From assembly GCF_020748465.1 (NCBI RefSeq), contig NZ_JAHZMP010000001.1:806001-870000 (forward strand): a DNA stretch of 64,000 bases, given 5' to 3'. Shown here one piece after another: positions 18,667 to 27,640 of the stretch; position 1 is the first letter of the stretch, and each line of letters starts with the position of its first letter. The notes beneath the pieces were generated by a model that saw only the letters and a list, made by a program, of their open reading frames with translations, made no database searches and was not told where the DNA came from. This DNA is from Terrisporobacter mayombei. Lineage in GTDB: Bacteria > Bacillota > Clostridia > Peptostreptococcales > Peptostreptococcaceae. The position numbers were made by a program, and so were the translations under genes.

Positions 18667-19596
18667 TTATGATTTTTTCTTATAAGCACTTTGCTTGCCT
18701 TTTGATGTATCTATAATAGGAGTACTTCCTGCTGCTTTCATAAGAGTTATTTCATCTTTAAGTAAAGGTATCATAACAATTACTACAGATTTCTTTTTTA
18801 GATCAGTCTCAGAAATTGCTAGTAAATCTCTTTCATCAACATCTTTGTCCATGCCAAGCTGAATATAAATATTGTGCATTATAGCCTTTTGTTGACCTAT
18901 ATCATTTATTGTTCCGAAGCTTCCCATATCTTTAGGTACTATTTCTATGGCAACACCTTTTTCCATATATTTCTTCCTACTGTCTTTTAGACCAATATTA
19001 CCCATGACTACATCATTAACTTTTAAAAGAGGTCCATCAAATGTTACTTTTCCTAGATATACATCTGCTAAATCATTAACACTTTTTCTTCTTAATAATC
19101 TTCTAAATATAAGTGATAACACTATGGCTCCCACAGTTGAAGTAACTGTACAAACTAATACGCTATCGTTATATATTCTAGAAGTAAATATGTATATTAA
19201 AGAAGCTATCAAAGCAGAGAACAAGCTTACATAACTTCTTACTTCATAAGTAGATGCAATTTCATCAATATATGGCTGTCCCTTATCTATCAAGTCATCA
19301 TTATCAATATTTTCTAAAGTGATTTGTTCTTGTTGTGATAAACCTTGAAATTGTTGTATTCCTACTGCTAAAAAAGTTAAGGCTGAAAACTCTTTATCAA
19401 TTAATGCAGGCAAGGCTACAGAACCAAGAGATGCGGCTAAAGCTGCCACTATTATTTGTTCTATATAATCCTGTGGTCTTGATGGGTATTGTTTATCTTT
19501 AACTCTTAGTACAAAAAATCTACATAAGGTTCCTATAATCATGGCTGTAATAAAAGCATGTCTAAATAGAGCGTCATTTATTTGGCTATTATTCAT
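18667..19596 (-). CDS. YIEGIA-family membrane protein (copy 2)
   Basis: 309 residues, a paralogue of the downstream gene. N-terminal helices include AFITAMIIGTLCRFFVL and IIVAALAASLGSVALPALID. The motif occurs as PYIDEIASTYEVRSY near residue 104-118. The C-terminal domain shares KDSRKKYMEKGVAIEIVPKD and PIIDTSKGKQSAYKK with its neighbour. The pair looks like a tandem duplication that diverged, and might form a hetero-oligomer. The 35-nt gap to copy 1 and a terminator only after the small subunit indicate a three-gene operon. Confidence 0.85.
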   Translation of the reverse strand: MNNSQINDALFRHAFITAMIIGTLCRFFVLRVKDKQYPSRPQDYIEQIIVAALAASLGSVALPALIDKEFSALTFLAVGIQQFQGLSQQEQITLENIDNDDLIDKGQPYIDEIASTYEVRSYVSLFSALIASLIYIFTSRIYNDSVLVCTVTSTVGAIVLSLIFRRLLRRKSVNDLADVYLGKVTFDGPLLKVNDVVMGNIGLKDSRKKYMEKGVAIEIVPKDMGSFGTINDIGQQKAIMHNIYIQLGMDKDVDERDLLAISETDLKKKSVVIVMIPLLKDEITLMKAAGSTPIIDTSKGKQSAYKKKS

Positions 19597-19685
19597 AAAA
19601 CTAAATCCTCCTAATAATTTAATACCTTGAAACTAAATTTAAAGTTTTCTACTAATAAATCTATAAATTTAGTTTGTGCAAAAAA

Positions 19686-19720
19686 TAAAAAAAATTTCCT
19701 AATAATCTAGGAAATTTTTT
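19686..19720 (-). terminator. Terminator overlapping the histidine kinase stop codon
   Basis: AAAAAAATTTCCTAG-ATTA-type hairpin, AAATTTCCTA / TAGGAAATTT, followed by T-runs on both strands. Confidence 0.8.
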
Positions 19721-20990
19721 TCGGTAATCTTACTATAAATTTGCTACCCTCACCAAGTTCGCTTTCTACGCAGATGCTACCCTTTAGAGAGTGAACAATA
19801 TGTTTTGTTATGGCAAGACCCAAACCTGTACCTCCTACAGATCTACTTCTAGCCTTATCTACTCTATAAAATCTTTGGAATATTTTACTTTGGTCTTCCT
19901 TTGGAATACCAACTCCATTATCTATAACTTCTATTACTATTTCATCATTTATAGATAATTGGTTAATAGTTACCTTACCTCCTTCTGGAGTATATTTAAT
20001 AGCATTATCTATTAAATTAAGAAGCAACTGTTTAAGATAATCGCCATAAGCTTGAACTACTATTTCTTCATCTTCAAAATTATATTGTAGATCAATTTTT
20101 TTTGAATTAGCTATGTAATTTATCATCTCATATACTTCTTTAAATACATCATAGAGTAATATATTTTCCATTACTAAATTATTTTTACTTTCTATTGATG
20201 ATAATAAAAGTATATCCTCAATTAATCTTTTTAGCCTATCTGATTCTTTTTTTATTATAGCTAAAAACCTATTTCTCTTATTTACTGGTAAATCTTCATT
20301 CATTATTAATGTCTCTACAAATCCATTTATTGATGTCAAAGGTGTTTTTAGTTCATGACTTACGTTAGCCACAAAATCTCTACGCATATTTTCTAATTTT
20401 ACAATCTCTGTTATATCTTCAATATTAATTATAGAACCTATAATAGCATTTTTAGAGTCTTGTAGATATACAGGGTCAATTTTTATTCTATAGACAATTT
20501 CATCATCTAAAGTTACATTATTGCTTTGATTTTCTTTACTTCCAATATATCTTTCTATACCTCTTAAAATATCATCAACATCAATAACTTGTTTTAAATT
20601 TTTTCCGTCTTCTTTTCCATTACATTTACTTTTTATCATTTTACGTGCTTCATCATTAATTAAAATAATATTGCCATCGATATCAATAACTACAATTCCA
20701 TGTGAAATACTTTTAAGTACTGAGGTAAGTTGAAGATGCTTATACTCCACTTCTTCAATTGTACTTTCCATTGTTTCCATCATAAAATTGAAGTTTCTAG
20801 TAAGCTCTCCTAATTCACCTCTAGCAGAAGTTTGTAATCTTGCATGAAATTCTTTATTGCTTACCTTATTTGAGATTTTAATAAAACTTTTTAAAAATCT
20901 TCTTATAGTTATAGTATATCGATATAAAAGTATTGCCACACTACAAGCTAGTAACATAACAAAAAAGTAAACACTGCTAATAGGTTCCAT
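19707..20990 (-). CDS. PhoR-like sensor histidine kinase lacking an extracytoplasmic sensor
   Basis: 427 residues in the order: one membrane helix (about 8-25), HAMP (40-85), PAS (88-200, with GIVVIDIDGNIILINDEA), HisKA with phospho-His 212 in VSHELKTPL, then HATPase with N-box LIDNAIKYTPEGG and G-boxes DNGVGIPKED and GGTGLGLAI. Classical PhoR has two helices around a sensor; this one has none, so sensing is probably through the PAS domain or a partner. Partner regulator lies 16 nt upstream. A phosphate role is by similarity only; no pst genes are in view. Confidence 0.9.
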   Translation of the reverse strand: MEPISSVYFFVMLLACSVAILLYRYTITIRRFLKSFIKISNKVSNKEFHARLQTSARGELGELTRNFNFMMETMESTIEEVEYKHLQLTSVLKSISHGIVVIDIDGNIILINDEARKMIKSKCNGKEDGKNLKQVIDVDDILRGIERYIGSKENQSNNVTLDDEIVYRIKIDPVYLQDSKNAIIGSIINIEDITEIVKLENMRRDFVANVSHELKTPLTSINGFVETLIMNEDLPVNKRNRFLAIIKKESDRLKRLIEDILLLSSIESKNNLVMENILLYDVFKEVYEMINYIANSKKIDLQYNFEDEEIVVQAYGDYLKQLLLNLIDNAIKYTPEGGKVTINQLSINDEIVIEVIDNGVGIPKEDQSKIFQRFYRVDKARSRSVGGTGLGLAITKHIVHSLKGSICVESELGEGSKFIVRLPKKIS

Positions 20991-21006
20991 ATATTTTCTC
21001 CATTTC

Positions 21007-21696
21007 TTACTCTATTTTATATCCTATTCCTCTAATAGTTTCAATATATTTTTCATTACCATCTGGACTTTCTATTTTTTTTCTTAAATATCTAATATGA
21101 ACATCTACAGTTCTAGTCTCACCATAAAACTCATATCCCCAAATTTTATCTAATAAAAAGTTTCTAGATAAAACTTTTCCTTTATTTTGAAGTAAAATTT
21201 TTAATAAATCAAATTCTTTAAGAGTTAAATCTAGCTTTTCTCCATTTCTAGTTGCTTCATGTTTTATTAAATCAAGTTTTATATCTTTTACAGTTAATAT
21301 TTCTTCTTCTCTTGGTGAATTCATATTATATCTTCTTAAAACAGAGCTTATTCTAGCTAATAATTCTTTAATGCTAAAAGGTTTTGTTATATAATCATCT
21401 GCACCACCTACCAAGCCTTCAACTTTATCACTTTCCATATTTTTAGCTGTAAGCATAATAACAGGTATATTTTTAAGGTCCTTATCTCCTCTTATTTTCT
21501 TTAATACATCTATACCACTTATATTAGGTAACATCCAATCAAGAAGTATTAAATCAGGTTTATTTTCTTTAGCTTTTAAAAACCCATCAAATCCATCATA
21601 AGAATAGTCTACAATATAATCTGAAGTTTCCAAATTAAATTGTAGTAGCTCTACTATGTGCTCTTCATCATCAATTACAAGAATCTTAGTACCCAT
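21007..21696 (-). CDS. OmpR/PhoB-family response regulator
   Basis: 229 residues. Receiver domain with acidic pocket DDEE at 9-12, phospho-acceptor Asp53 in LILLDWMLP, and K in VDDYITKPFS-like 'GADDYITKPF'. The C-terminal winged helix ends RTVDVHIRYLRKKIE and YIETIRGIGYKIE. It forms a two-gene unit with the kinase. Likely a PhoP/WalR-like transcription factor; targets cannot be read from the window. The gap to pgeF is 12 nt. Confidence 0.94.
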   Translation of the reverse strand: MGTKILVIDDEEHIVELLQFNLETSDYIVDYSYDGFDGFLKAKENKPDLILLDWMLPNISGIDVLKKIRGDKDLKNIPVIMLTAKNMESDKVEGLVGGADDYITKPFSIKELLARISSVLRRYNMNSPREEEILTVKDIKLDLIKHEATRNGEKLDLTLKEFDLLKILLQNKGKVLSRNFLLDKIWGYEFYGETRTVDVHIRYLRKKIESPDGNEKYIETIRGIGYKIE

Positions 21697-21708
21697 TATT
21701 ACTCCTCC

Positions 21709-22419
21709 TTATCTAATTTGAATCATCGTTCCTATTCTCTTTGATGTTTTATTATGTTTTCTGTAAGAATAGAATTTATCGTGATTGCAATTAGTACATA
21801 TTTGAATATTTATTATATTTTCTTCTTTAACTTTATAATCTTTTAACATAAGTTCGTTAATTTTCCATAAATCCAAATAATATTTATTATCTTTTATTAT
21901 ATCGAATTTTCCTGCATTATTTGCTAAATTTATGTTAAATTTTTCAACTAAGTCTTTTGAAACTTCATAACAGCATGGCCCTATTGATGGTCCTATTATA
22001 CATATTAAGTCTTCTGGTTTAGAATTATAATTTTCACTCATTTTTTCTATAGTTTTTTCACTTATCTTATCATAAGTCCCTCTCCACCCTGCATGAACTA
22101 TTCCTATAGCTTTGTTAACTGGGTCAACAATTACAACAGGTACACAATCTGCCGTTAATATTAGTAATGGAACTTGAGGAACATTAGTTATTAAAGCATC
22201 TCCATCTATTCTCTGACCTATATTATGTTCATCAATTTTATTAACAATACTAGAGTGAATTTGAGAATTTCTTGTTAAATTTGTTAACTTAAATTCTTCT
22301 TGTGTAAATGTCTTAAATAAATCATCTTCGTTTTTTGCATCTATATTAGTTGTTGTTATAACTAAGTTAACAAAATCTAATTCTTTTTCTACTCTATCTA
22401 CAGTTATATAATTTTCCAT
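21709..22419 (-). CDS. pgeF: PgeF/YfiH (DUF152, laccase-domain) protein
   Basis: 236 residues of the multi-copper-polyphenol-oxidase-like family, described as a peptidoglycan-editing factor (removes wrong L-Ser from UDP-MurNAc) and, in other members, as a purine nucleoside phosphorylase. Metal and active-site signatures are visible: ILTADCVPVVIVD, VHAGWRGTYDKI, IGPSIGPCCYEV, and the C-terminal CTNCNHDKFYSYRKHNKTSKR. The ATG is 1 nt after the nrdR stop, so the two are coupled. Confidence 0.93.
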   Translation of the reverse strand: MENYITVDRVEKELDFVNLVITTTNIDAKNEDDLFKTFTQEEFKLTNLTRNSQIHSSIVNKIDEHNIGQRIDGDALITNVPQVPLLILTADCVPVVIVDPVNKAIGIVHAGWRGTYDKISEKTIEKMSENYNSKPEDLICIIGPSIGPCCYEVSKDLVEKFNINLANNAGKFDIIKDNKYYLDLWKINELMLKDYKVKEENIINIQICTNCNHDKFYSYRKHNKTSKRIGTMIQIR

Positions 22420-22420
22420 T

Positions 22421-22879
22421 TTATTTATCCTTCTCCATTAATATCGTTTTTAATTCATTAACAAAAGTATTTATATCTTTAAATTGCCTATAAACAGACG
22501 CAAATCTAACGTAAGATACTTCATCTATATCTTTTAGTTTGTCCATTATCATTTCTCCAATTATTTTTGTTTCTATCTCAGTCATATAGTTTTTATTTAT
22601 TTCATTTTCTATGTAAGATACTACCCCTTCAATTTGATCAATTGAAACTGGTCTCTTTTCACAAGATTTTATTAGACCATTTTTTATTTTTTCTCTATCA
22701 AAGTACTCTCTTGTATTATCTTTTTTTACCACCATAACAGGTGTTGTTTCAATAGTTTCGTAGGTTGTGTATCTTTTTTTACAAGATTCACACTCTCTTC
22801 TTCTTCTAATAGAATCACTATCTGTATGTCTTGAGTCTACAACTTTAGACTCCTTATAATTACAATAAGGACATTGCAT
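22421..22879 (-). CDS. nrdR: Transcriptional repressor NrdR
   Basis: Zinc-ribbon/ATP-cone repressor of ribonucleotide reductase genes. 152 residues, standard length. The zinc ribbon MQCPYCNYKESKVVDSR with RRRRECESCKKRYTTYE is at 1-45. The ATP-cone follows at about 46-136 with VVKKDNTREYFDREKIKNGL. Operates by nucleotide-dependent oligomerisation on NrdR boxes. No nrd gene is in the window, so its targets lie elsewhere. Confidence 0.98.
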   Translation of the reverse strand: MQCPYCNYKESKVVDSRHTDSDSIRRRRECESCKKRYTTYETIETTPVMVVKKDNTREYFDREKIKNGLIKSCEKRPVSIDQIEGVVSYIENEINKNYMTEIETKIIGEMIMDKLKDIDEVSYVRFASVYRQFKDINTFVNELKTILMEKDK

Positions 22880-22904
22880 AATCTTCCTCCTTAGTTAAGT
22901 TAGT

Positions 22905-23174
22905 TTAAATTTTCATTTCATCAATATCTAATTTTCTTTCTGAGCCTATATTTACTATTATTGTGTCACATCCTATTTTTAATATATCATTCCAAAATAT
23001 CATATCTACATCCATTCCTCTAGAAAAAAATCCTCCACTTCCTTCTCCTGTTGTTGAAAAAGATACAACCTTACCTTCATTAACATCTATGTCTATGTCT
23101 GTAATAAAACCCATTTTCTTTCCATTTTTCACATTGATAATTTCTTTATCCATTATATCAGATACTCTTATCAT
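22905..23174 (-). CDS. YlmC/YmxH family PRC-barrel sporulation-type protein
   Basis: 89 residues forming a single PRC-barrel: MIRVSDIMDKEIINVKNGKKMGFITDIDIDVNEG, then a loop with GEGSGGFFSRGMDVDMIFWNDILKIG, ending DTIIVNIG. Proteins of this type are expressed during sporulation in bacilli and clostridia and are often next to sigG, as here, but no biochemical role is known. AAGGAGGATG-type site before the ATG at 23174. Confidence 0.9.
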   Translation of the reverse strand: MIRVSDIMDKEIINVKNGKKMGFITDIDIDVNEGKVVSFSTTGEGSGGFFSRGMDVDMIFWNDILKIGCDTIIVNIGSERKLDIDEMKI

Positions 23175-23234
23175 ATTATAACATCCTCCTTAAAAATACA
23201 AAAAAAATATATTTCTCTCTTAATAATTTTTATG

Positions 23235-23270
23235 CAAAAAAAATCCTTAGTATTCTTCTACTAAGGATTT
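23235..23270 (-). terminator. Terminator of sigG
   Basis: AAATCCTTAGTAG / CTACTAAGGATTT-type hairpin (arms about 23241-23252 and 23258-23270) followed by TTTTTTT on the minus strand. Confidence 0.85.
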
Positions 23271-23291
23271 ATTCTTCATATTTAATTATAA

Positions 23292-24065
23292 TTAAATGTA
23301 CTTTCTCATATTTTTCAGTGCATTTTTTTCAATTCTTGAGACTTGTGCTTGAGATATTCCTATTTCATCTGCCACTTCAATTTGAGTACGGCCCTTATAA
23401 AATCTCAAGTCCAATACAAGTTTTTCTCTGTTATTAAGTTTTTTTATTGCTTCTTTCAGTGCTATTTCTTGAAGCCAGTGCTCGTCAGTATCTTTTTTAT
23501 CCTGAACTTGATCCATTACAAATATGGCATCACCATTATCTTGGTATACAGGGTCAAATAAAGATATGGGATCTTGTATAGCATCTAGTGCCATAACAAC
23601 AGATTCAACATCTAACTCTAGCTCCTTTGCTATCTCTGAAACTGTTGGTTCCTTTGAATTGCTTCTAATTAATCTTTCTCTAACCTGAAGAGCCTTATAG
23701 GCAATATCCTTTAATGATCTACTAACTCTTATAGGATTATTATCTCTTAAATATCTTCTTATTTCACCTATTATCATTGGAACCGCATAAGTTGAAAACC
23801 TAACATTTTGACTTAAATCAAAATTATCTATAGCTTTTATAAGACCGATACAACCAATTTGAAATAAGTCGTCAATATTTTCTCCTCTATTGTTAAACTT
23901 TTGAATGATACTTAGAACTAGTCTTAAATTACCCCTAACAAACTGTTGTCTAGCTTCTTCATCGCCTGCCTTAATTTTAACTAGAAGATCCATCATTTGA
24001 GCATTTTTAAGAACTGGCAATTCAGATGTATTCACACCACAGATTTCAACCTTATTAATTTGCAT
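23292..24065 (-). CDS. sigG: RNA polymerase sporulation sigma factor SigG
   Basis: Late forespore-specific sigma factor. 257 residues with region 1.2-like start (NKVEICGVNTSELPVLKN, a SigG hallmark), region 2 (RGENIDDLFQIGCIGLIKAIDNFDL and FSTYAVPMIIGEIRRYLRDN), region 3 and region 4 (LNNREKLVLDLRFYKGRTQIEVADEIGISQAQVSRIEK). It lies just downstream of sigE but has its own promoter-like element of the SigF type in the 87-nt gap. Forespore genes for germination and small acid-soluble proteins would be its targets. Confidence 0.97.
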   Translation of the reverse strand: MQINKVEICGVNTSELPVLKNAQMMDLLVKIKAGDEEARQQFVRGNLRLVLSIIQKFNNRGENIDDLFQIGCIGLIKAIDNFDLSQNVRFSTYAVPMIIGEIRRYLRDNNPIRVSRSLKDIAYKALQVRERLIRSNSKEPTVSEIAKELELDVESVVMALDAIQDPISLFDPVYQDNGDAIFVMDQVQDKKDTDEHWLQEIALKEAIKKLNNREKLVLDLRFYKGRTQIEVADEIGISQAQVSRIEKNALKNMRKYI

Positions 24066-24127
24066 AAGTTTCAGTCCTCTCTTAAAAGATTCTTTATATG
24101 AAATTATTTACATATCATATATTTTTA

Positions 24128-24158
24128 TACTTTTATCGAGATTTTATTTAATTTATAC
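24128..24158 (-). promoter_or_regulatory. Candidate SigF/SigG-type promoter of sigG
   Basis: Minus strand GTATA (24154-24158), 16-nt spacer, then GATAAAAGTA (24128-24137). This matches the forespore pattern GTATA-N16-GGnnAnAnTR except for one G. It sits right after the sigE stop, in the gap before sigG. Confidence 0.55.
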
Positions 24159-24887
24159 AAATTTTTTCATTTCCTTTTTTAACCTGCTGATAATTTTCTT
24201 TTCAAGTCTAGAAATGTAAGATTGAGATATACCAAGGATATTAGCTACTTCCTTTTGCGTTTTTTCATTTCCTCTTGTACTTAAACCAAATCTTAATTCC
24301 ATAATTTGCTTTTCTCTATCTGATAATTTGTCCAAAGCCATAAATAATAAATTTTTATCTATTTCCTCTTCAATAATTTTATATATTTCATCATTTTCTG
24401 TTCCAAGTACATCTGATAGCAACAATTCATTGCCATCTAAATCAGTGTTTAAAGGTTCGTCAAATGAAACTTCGGCCTTTTTCTTATTATTTTTTCTAAG
24501 ATACATTAATATTTCATTTTCTATACATCTAGATGCATAAGTTGCTAATTTAATATTTTTATTTGATTTAAATGTATTAACAGCTTTTATAAGCCCAATA
24601 GTTCCTATTGATATTAAATCTTCAACGTCTATACCTGTATTTTCAAATTTTCTAGAAATATACACTACTAATCTAAGATTTCTTTCTATTAAAATAGTTT
24701 TTACATTATCATCCTTTTCGAGTCTATCTATTAGTAATTTTTCCTCATCTGGTTTTAGAGGTGGAGGCAGTATATTTACACCGCCCATGTAATACATGCC
24801 ATTAGGTTTAATTATACCTAATTTAGATCCTATATTCACTACCCAAGAGTTTATTTTCCACTTCATTTTCATTAATGTTAATTTCAA
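24153..24887 (-). CDS. sigE: RNA polymerase sporulation sigma factor SigE precursor
   Basis: First mother-cell sigma factor, made inactive and activated by removal of an N-terminal pro-sequence. 244 residues. The pro-region ends near [19 protein letters not shown], the conserved processing context. Region 2 is in [21 protein letters not shown] with [26 protein letters not shown]; region 4 has LGLSTRG-like '[33 protein letters not shown]'-type text. The start is a TTG at 24887 with GGGAGGG 6 nt upstream; later ATGs have no site. Partner protease gene spoIIGA lies 24 nt upstream. Confidence 0.96.
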   Translation of the reverse strand: MKLTLMKMKWKINSWVVNIGSKLGIIKPNGMYYMGGVNILPPPLKPDEEKLLIDRLEKDDNVKTILIERNLRLVVYISRKFENTGIDVEDLISIGTIGLIKAVNTFKSNKNIKLATYASRCIENEILMYLRKNNKKKAEVSFDEPLNTDLDGNELLLSDVLGTENDEIYKIIEEEIDKNLLFMALDKLSDREKQIMELRFGLSTRGNEKTQKEVANILGISQSYISRLEKKIISRLKKEMKKFV

Positions 24888-24911
24888 TTATAACCCTCCC
24901 CATTTTTAGAC

Positions 24912-25739
24912 CTAAGAAAGTATACTTGGATTTAGTATGGCATCATAATTGTCGTCTTTAAAATTTGATATACCAAGTACAATGTTCCCTATCTTTTTAT
25001 TATCAATTTGTAAATAGTCGGCTTTAAATCCTAGTACCATGTTAGTTTTATTACTAGTAGCGTGGTTATAAGGAATTAGCCTTACCCTGGATGATATGTC
25101 TTCACTTAAAATATTGATGATTTCCTCTGCCAAGAGTACATCAACATATTCATAATTATAATTTTCAGGCAAATACTTTTCTAATAAAGAAGAATTCACC
25201 ATAACTACATCACTTTTACTTAAAGGATCTTTTAGCAAGTTTCCACTATCTAAAAGAGCAACACACTTTAGTTCTTCTCCAAGAAGCGAAATTGTCACTT
25301 CCTTAGTAAATTCTTTAATATGATTTATTAACCTAATATCCGAATATATTTTTTTTAGTATAAGGCCACTAATATATACGGAAACTATTACAAATGAGAT
25401 TTTTATATGTTCTATCCCTGTAAAATAAATTATAAAATATGTACTTCCACAGATAAAAAAATTCACTAAAAAAAATACGGTAAGTATTCTTATAAAGTCA
25501 TTTTTATCTGTGTAAACGAATGATATAAATCCTATAATTACAATAAATATTGCTTTTGAGGGTAATGTATATAATAAATAAAACCTTGGAAGTAAATAAA
25601 TTACAGAGTAAATAGTTCCAACTATTGCCCCTATTATTTTTCTTTTATAAGAATTTGTATTTTTTGCAAGTGTAGAAGTACAACTTATAATAATATAATT
25701 TATTAATAGGTTTTCAATAATGTAAAGGTCTAAATACAT
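24912..25739 (-). CDS. spoIIGA: Sigma-E processing peptidase SpoIIGA
   Basis: Membrane-embedded aspartic protease that cleaves pro-SigE after a forespore signal. 275 residues. Five hydrophobic helices lie in residues 1-150. The C-terminal protease domain has the active aspartate in LLDSGNLLKDP, then VMVNSSLL and FKADYLQIDNKKIGNIVLGISN. Upstream is a promoter region with an unusually wide spacer and a Spo0A-box-like sequence. The operon order spoIIGA-sigE-sigG is conserved in spore-formers. Confidence 0.96.
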   Translation of the reverse strand: MYLDLYIIENLLINYIIISCTSTLAKNTNSYKRKIIGAIVGTIYSVIYLLPRFYLLYTLPSKAIFIVIIGFISFVYTDKNDFIRILTVFFLVNFFICGSTYFIIYFTGIEHIKISFVIVSVYISGLILKKIYSDIRLINHIKEFTKEVTISLLGEELKCVALLDSGNLLKDPLSKSDVVMVNSSLLEKYLPENYNYEYVDVLLAEEIINILSEDISSRVRLIPYNHATSNKTNMVLGFKADYLQIDNKKIGNIVLGISNFKDDNYDAILNPSILS

Positions 25740-25766
25740 TAATTACTCCCCCCTTTTTATGTTTAT

Positions 25767-25813
25767 ATTATAAGCTAGCATAAAAAAATAATATGTCATT
25801 TTTAACAGTCGAA
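25767..25813 (-). promoter_or_regulatory. Candidate Spo0A-controlled spoIIG promoter
   Basis: Minus strand ATGACA (25794-25799), a 21-nt spacer and TATAAT (25767-25772). The plus-strand heptamer AGTCGAA (25807-25813) lies just upstream and differs by one base from the TGTCGAA Spo0A box. In Bacillus subtilis the spoIIG promoter also has an over-long spacer and needs Spo0A~P. Confidence 0.55.
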
Positions 25814-25841
25814 ACTCAATTACTTTAATATAAAAAAACAC

Positions 25842-25875
25842 AAAAAAAGGAAAAATTCTTCTTTTTCCTTTTTTA
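25842..25875. terminator. Terminator-like hairpin between ftsZ and spoIIGA
   Basis: AAAAAAAGGAAAAA / TTTTTCCTTTTTT inverted repeat with a TTCTTC-type loop. Second terminator after ftsZ. About 115 nt separate the two; I see no gene in between. Confidence 0.75.
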
Positions 25876-25991
25876 AATAATATTTTACTTCTTTTTAATT
25901 AGTATAAAAACACATATATTGTTCATAATTTGTTATAATTAATAACTTTCTTTATAATTCATAATATGCAACATGAATAAATATTATAACA

Positions 25992-26020
25992 AAAAAATAA
26001 GAAGCTTAAGCTTCTTATTT
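25992..26020 (-). terminator. Terminator of ftsZ
   Basis: Perfect palindrome AATAAGAAGCTTAAGCTTCTTATT followed on the minus strand by TTTTTTG, 16 nt after the ftsZ stop. Confidence 0.85.
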
Positions 26021-26035
26021 GACTATGTATATTAA

Positions 26036-27202
26036 CTATTTTCTATTTCTTCTTAAAAAAACTGGAATTGGTGGTAAATCGTCATCTATATCATGAGCCG
26101 GCTTTTTATCTTCCACTTTTTCCTCTACTTTTTCTTCTTTTGTTACAACAACTTCTTCTACAGTAGCTTTTTTAGTTGCTATTTCCGAAGGTCTATTAGT
26201 ACCTCTGTTTTTAAATGAATCCTCAAATCCTTGAGATGGATTAGTTTCAAATCCTGTAGCTATTACAGTTATAGTAATATCTTCTCCTAAATCTTCTCTT
26301 ATAGATGTACCAAATATTATATTAGCTTCTGGATCACATGATTCTGTAACTAAACTTGATGCTGCATTAGCTTCAAATAGTGTTAAATTAGCTCCACCAG
26401 CAACGTTAAGTAATACTCCTTTAGCTCCTTTTATTGAAGTTTCTAGTAATGGTGATTGAATAGCTTCTTTAGCAGCTTCTAAAGCTCTATTTTCTCCACT
26501 AGCAGTACCTATTCCCATATGAGCTAATCCTTTGTCCTTCATTATAGAAGTAACGTCGGCAAAGTCTAAGTTTATAAGCCCTGGCATTTTTATTAAGTCA
26601 GATATAGATTGTATACCTTGCTTTAATACATTGTCTGCTATAGAAAATGCATCTACCATTGATGTATTCTTTTGTACTATTTGTAAAAGTCTATCGTTAG
26701 GTATTGTTATTAGCGTATCCACATTAGCCTTTAAATCTTTTATGCCTTCTTCAGCATTTTTCATTCTTATTTTACCTTCAAATCCAAAAGGCTTAGTTAC
26801 AACACCTACAGTAAGTATCCCCATTTCCTTAGCTAATTTTGCAACTATTGGTGCAGCACCTGTTCCAGTTCCTCCACCCATACCTGCAGTAACAAATACC
26901 ATATCTGTTCCGTCAAGTAATCCTACTATTTGTTCTCTACTTTCTTCAGCAGCTTTTTTTCCTACTTCGGGCTTAGCTCCCGCACCTAATCCTCTAGTTA
27001 ACTTTTCTCCGATTTGAATTTGGTTTTCTGCCATAGATGATAATAGTGCTTGCTTATCTGTATTTATAGAAATAAACTCTACTCCTTTTACTTCTTCTCT
27101 TATCATTCTGTTAACAGCGTTGTTTCCACCGCCACCAACACCAATAACTTTTATAACAGCATCATTGTTGTCAGTTTCTATATCAATTCTATTATTATTC
27201 AT
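26036..27202 (-). CDS. ftsZ: Cell division GTPase FtsZ
   Basis: Tubulin-like protein that forms the division ring. 388 residues. Nucleotide-binding [13 protein letters not shown] near residue 21 and tubulin signature GGGTGTG at 109-115. T7 loop with [10 protein letters not shown]. After about residue 315 comes a variable linker rich in E, K and V, then the conserved C-terminal peptide [15 protein letters not shown], which binds SepF or other tethers. It is monocistronic here, with its own promoter region and terminator, and ftsA is not adjacent. Confidence 0.99.
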   Translation of the reverse strand: MNNNRIDIETDNNDAVIKVIGVGGGGNNAVNRMIREEVKGVEFISINTDKQALLSSMAENQIQIGEKLTRGLGAGAKPEVGKKAAEESREQIVGLLDGTDMVFVTAGMGGGTGTGAAPIVAKLAKEMGILTVGVVTKPFGFEGKIRMKNAEEGIKDLKANVDTLITIPNDRLLQIVQKNTSMVDAFSIADNVLKQGIQSISDLIKMPGLINLDFADVTSIMKDKGLAHMGIGTASGENRALEAAKEAIQSPLLETSIKGAKGVLLNVAGGANLTLFEANAASSLVTESCDPEANIIFGTSIREDLGEDITITVIATGFETNPSQGFEDSFKNRGTNRPSEIATKKATVEEVVVTKEEKVEEKVEDKKPAHDIDDDLPPIPVFLRRNRK

Positions 27203-27249
27203 TATTTTTTAACCTCCCTATCTTCTGAATTAAACAGTCATGTATTATG

Positions 27250-27280
27250 ATTATACCATTTTACTTGTATTTTTTGTTAA
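27250..27280 (-). promoter_or_regulatory. Possible ftsZ promoter with extended -10
   Basis: Minus strand TTAACA (27275-27280), a 19-nt spacer and TGGTATAAT (extended -10; TATAAT at 27250-27255), about 50 nt before the ftsZ ATG. A second, more upstream TTGACA (about 27376) with a poor -10 is an alternative. Confidence 0.4.
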
Positions 27281-27640
27281 ATTACTATCTTATTCCATAA
27301 AAATACCAATTTTTACTCTTGTTATTAAACATGTATAATAGATATTTAACAATCTGTCTTGTATATTGTCAAATAATATAGATAAATATTCCTTAAAATA
27401 ATATACTATAAAAGCGTCTTATTCTCTATATTATTATACTCTTAATAGCAATGATTTGAAAATAGATATTTCCTAATTTTATGAAAAATTTCAAATATTT
27501 ATCTATTACGCTTATGAAAACATTTTTTGTCATTAATTTACAACATTTATCTACTTTAAATTTTACTGTGAAACTGTGGTAATATTCAAGTGATTTTTTC
27601 ACAATATTAATGCATTTTTTCTATTTTTTAAATAATTTTA
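27281..27640. other. Long AT-rich gap upstream of ftsZ
   Basis: 360 nt between ftsQ and the ftsZ promoter region. No open frame, RNA motif or strong hairpin recognised. No clear terminator for ftsQ was found in it. Confidence 0.4.

Noticed and set aside
25876..25991. Possible small RNA between two terminators after ftsZ
   Set aside because: No convincing promoter in the right place, and the two hairpins may simply be a double terminator.
26532..27017. 161-codon plus-strand frame inside ftsZ
   Set aside because: Shadow of a strongly coding reverse frame; composition follows ftsZ codons.
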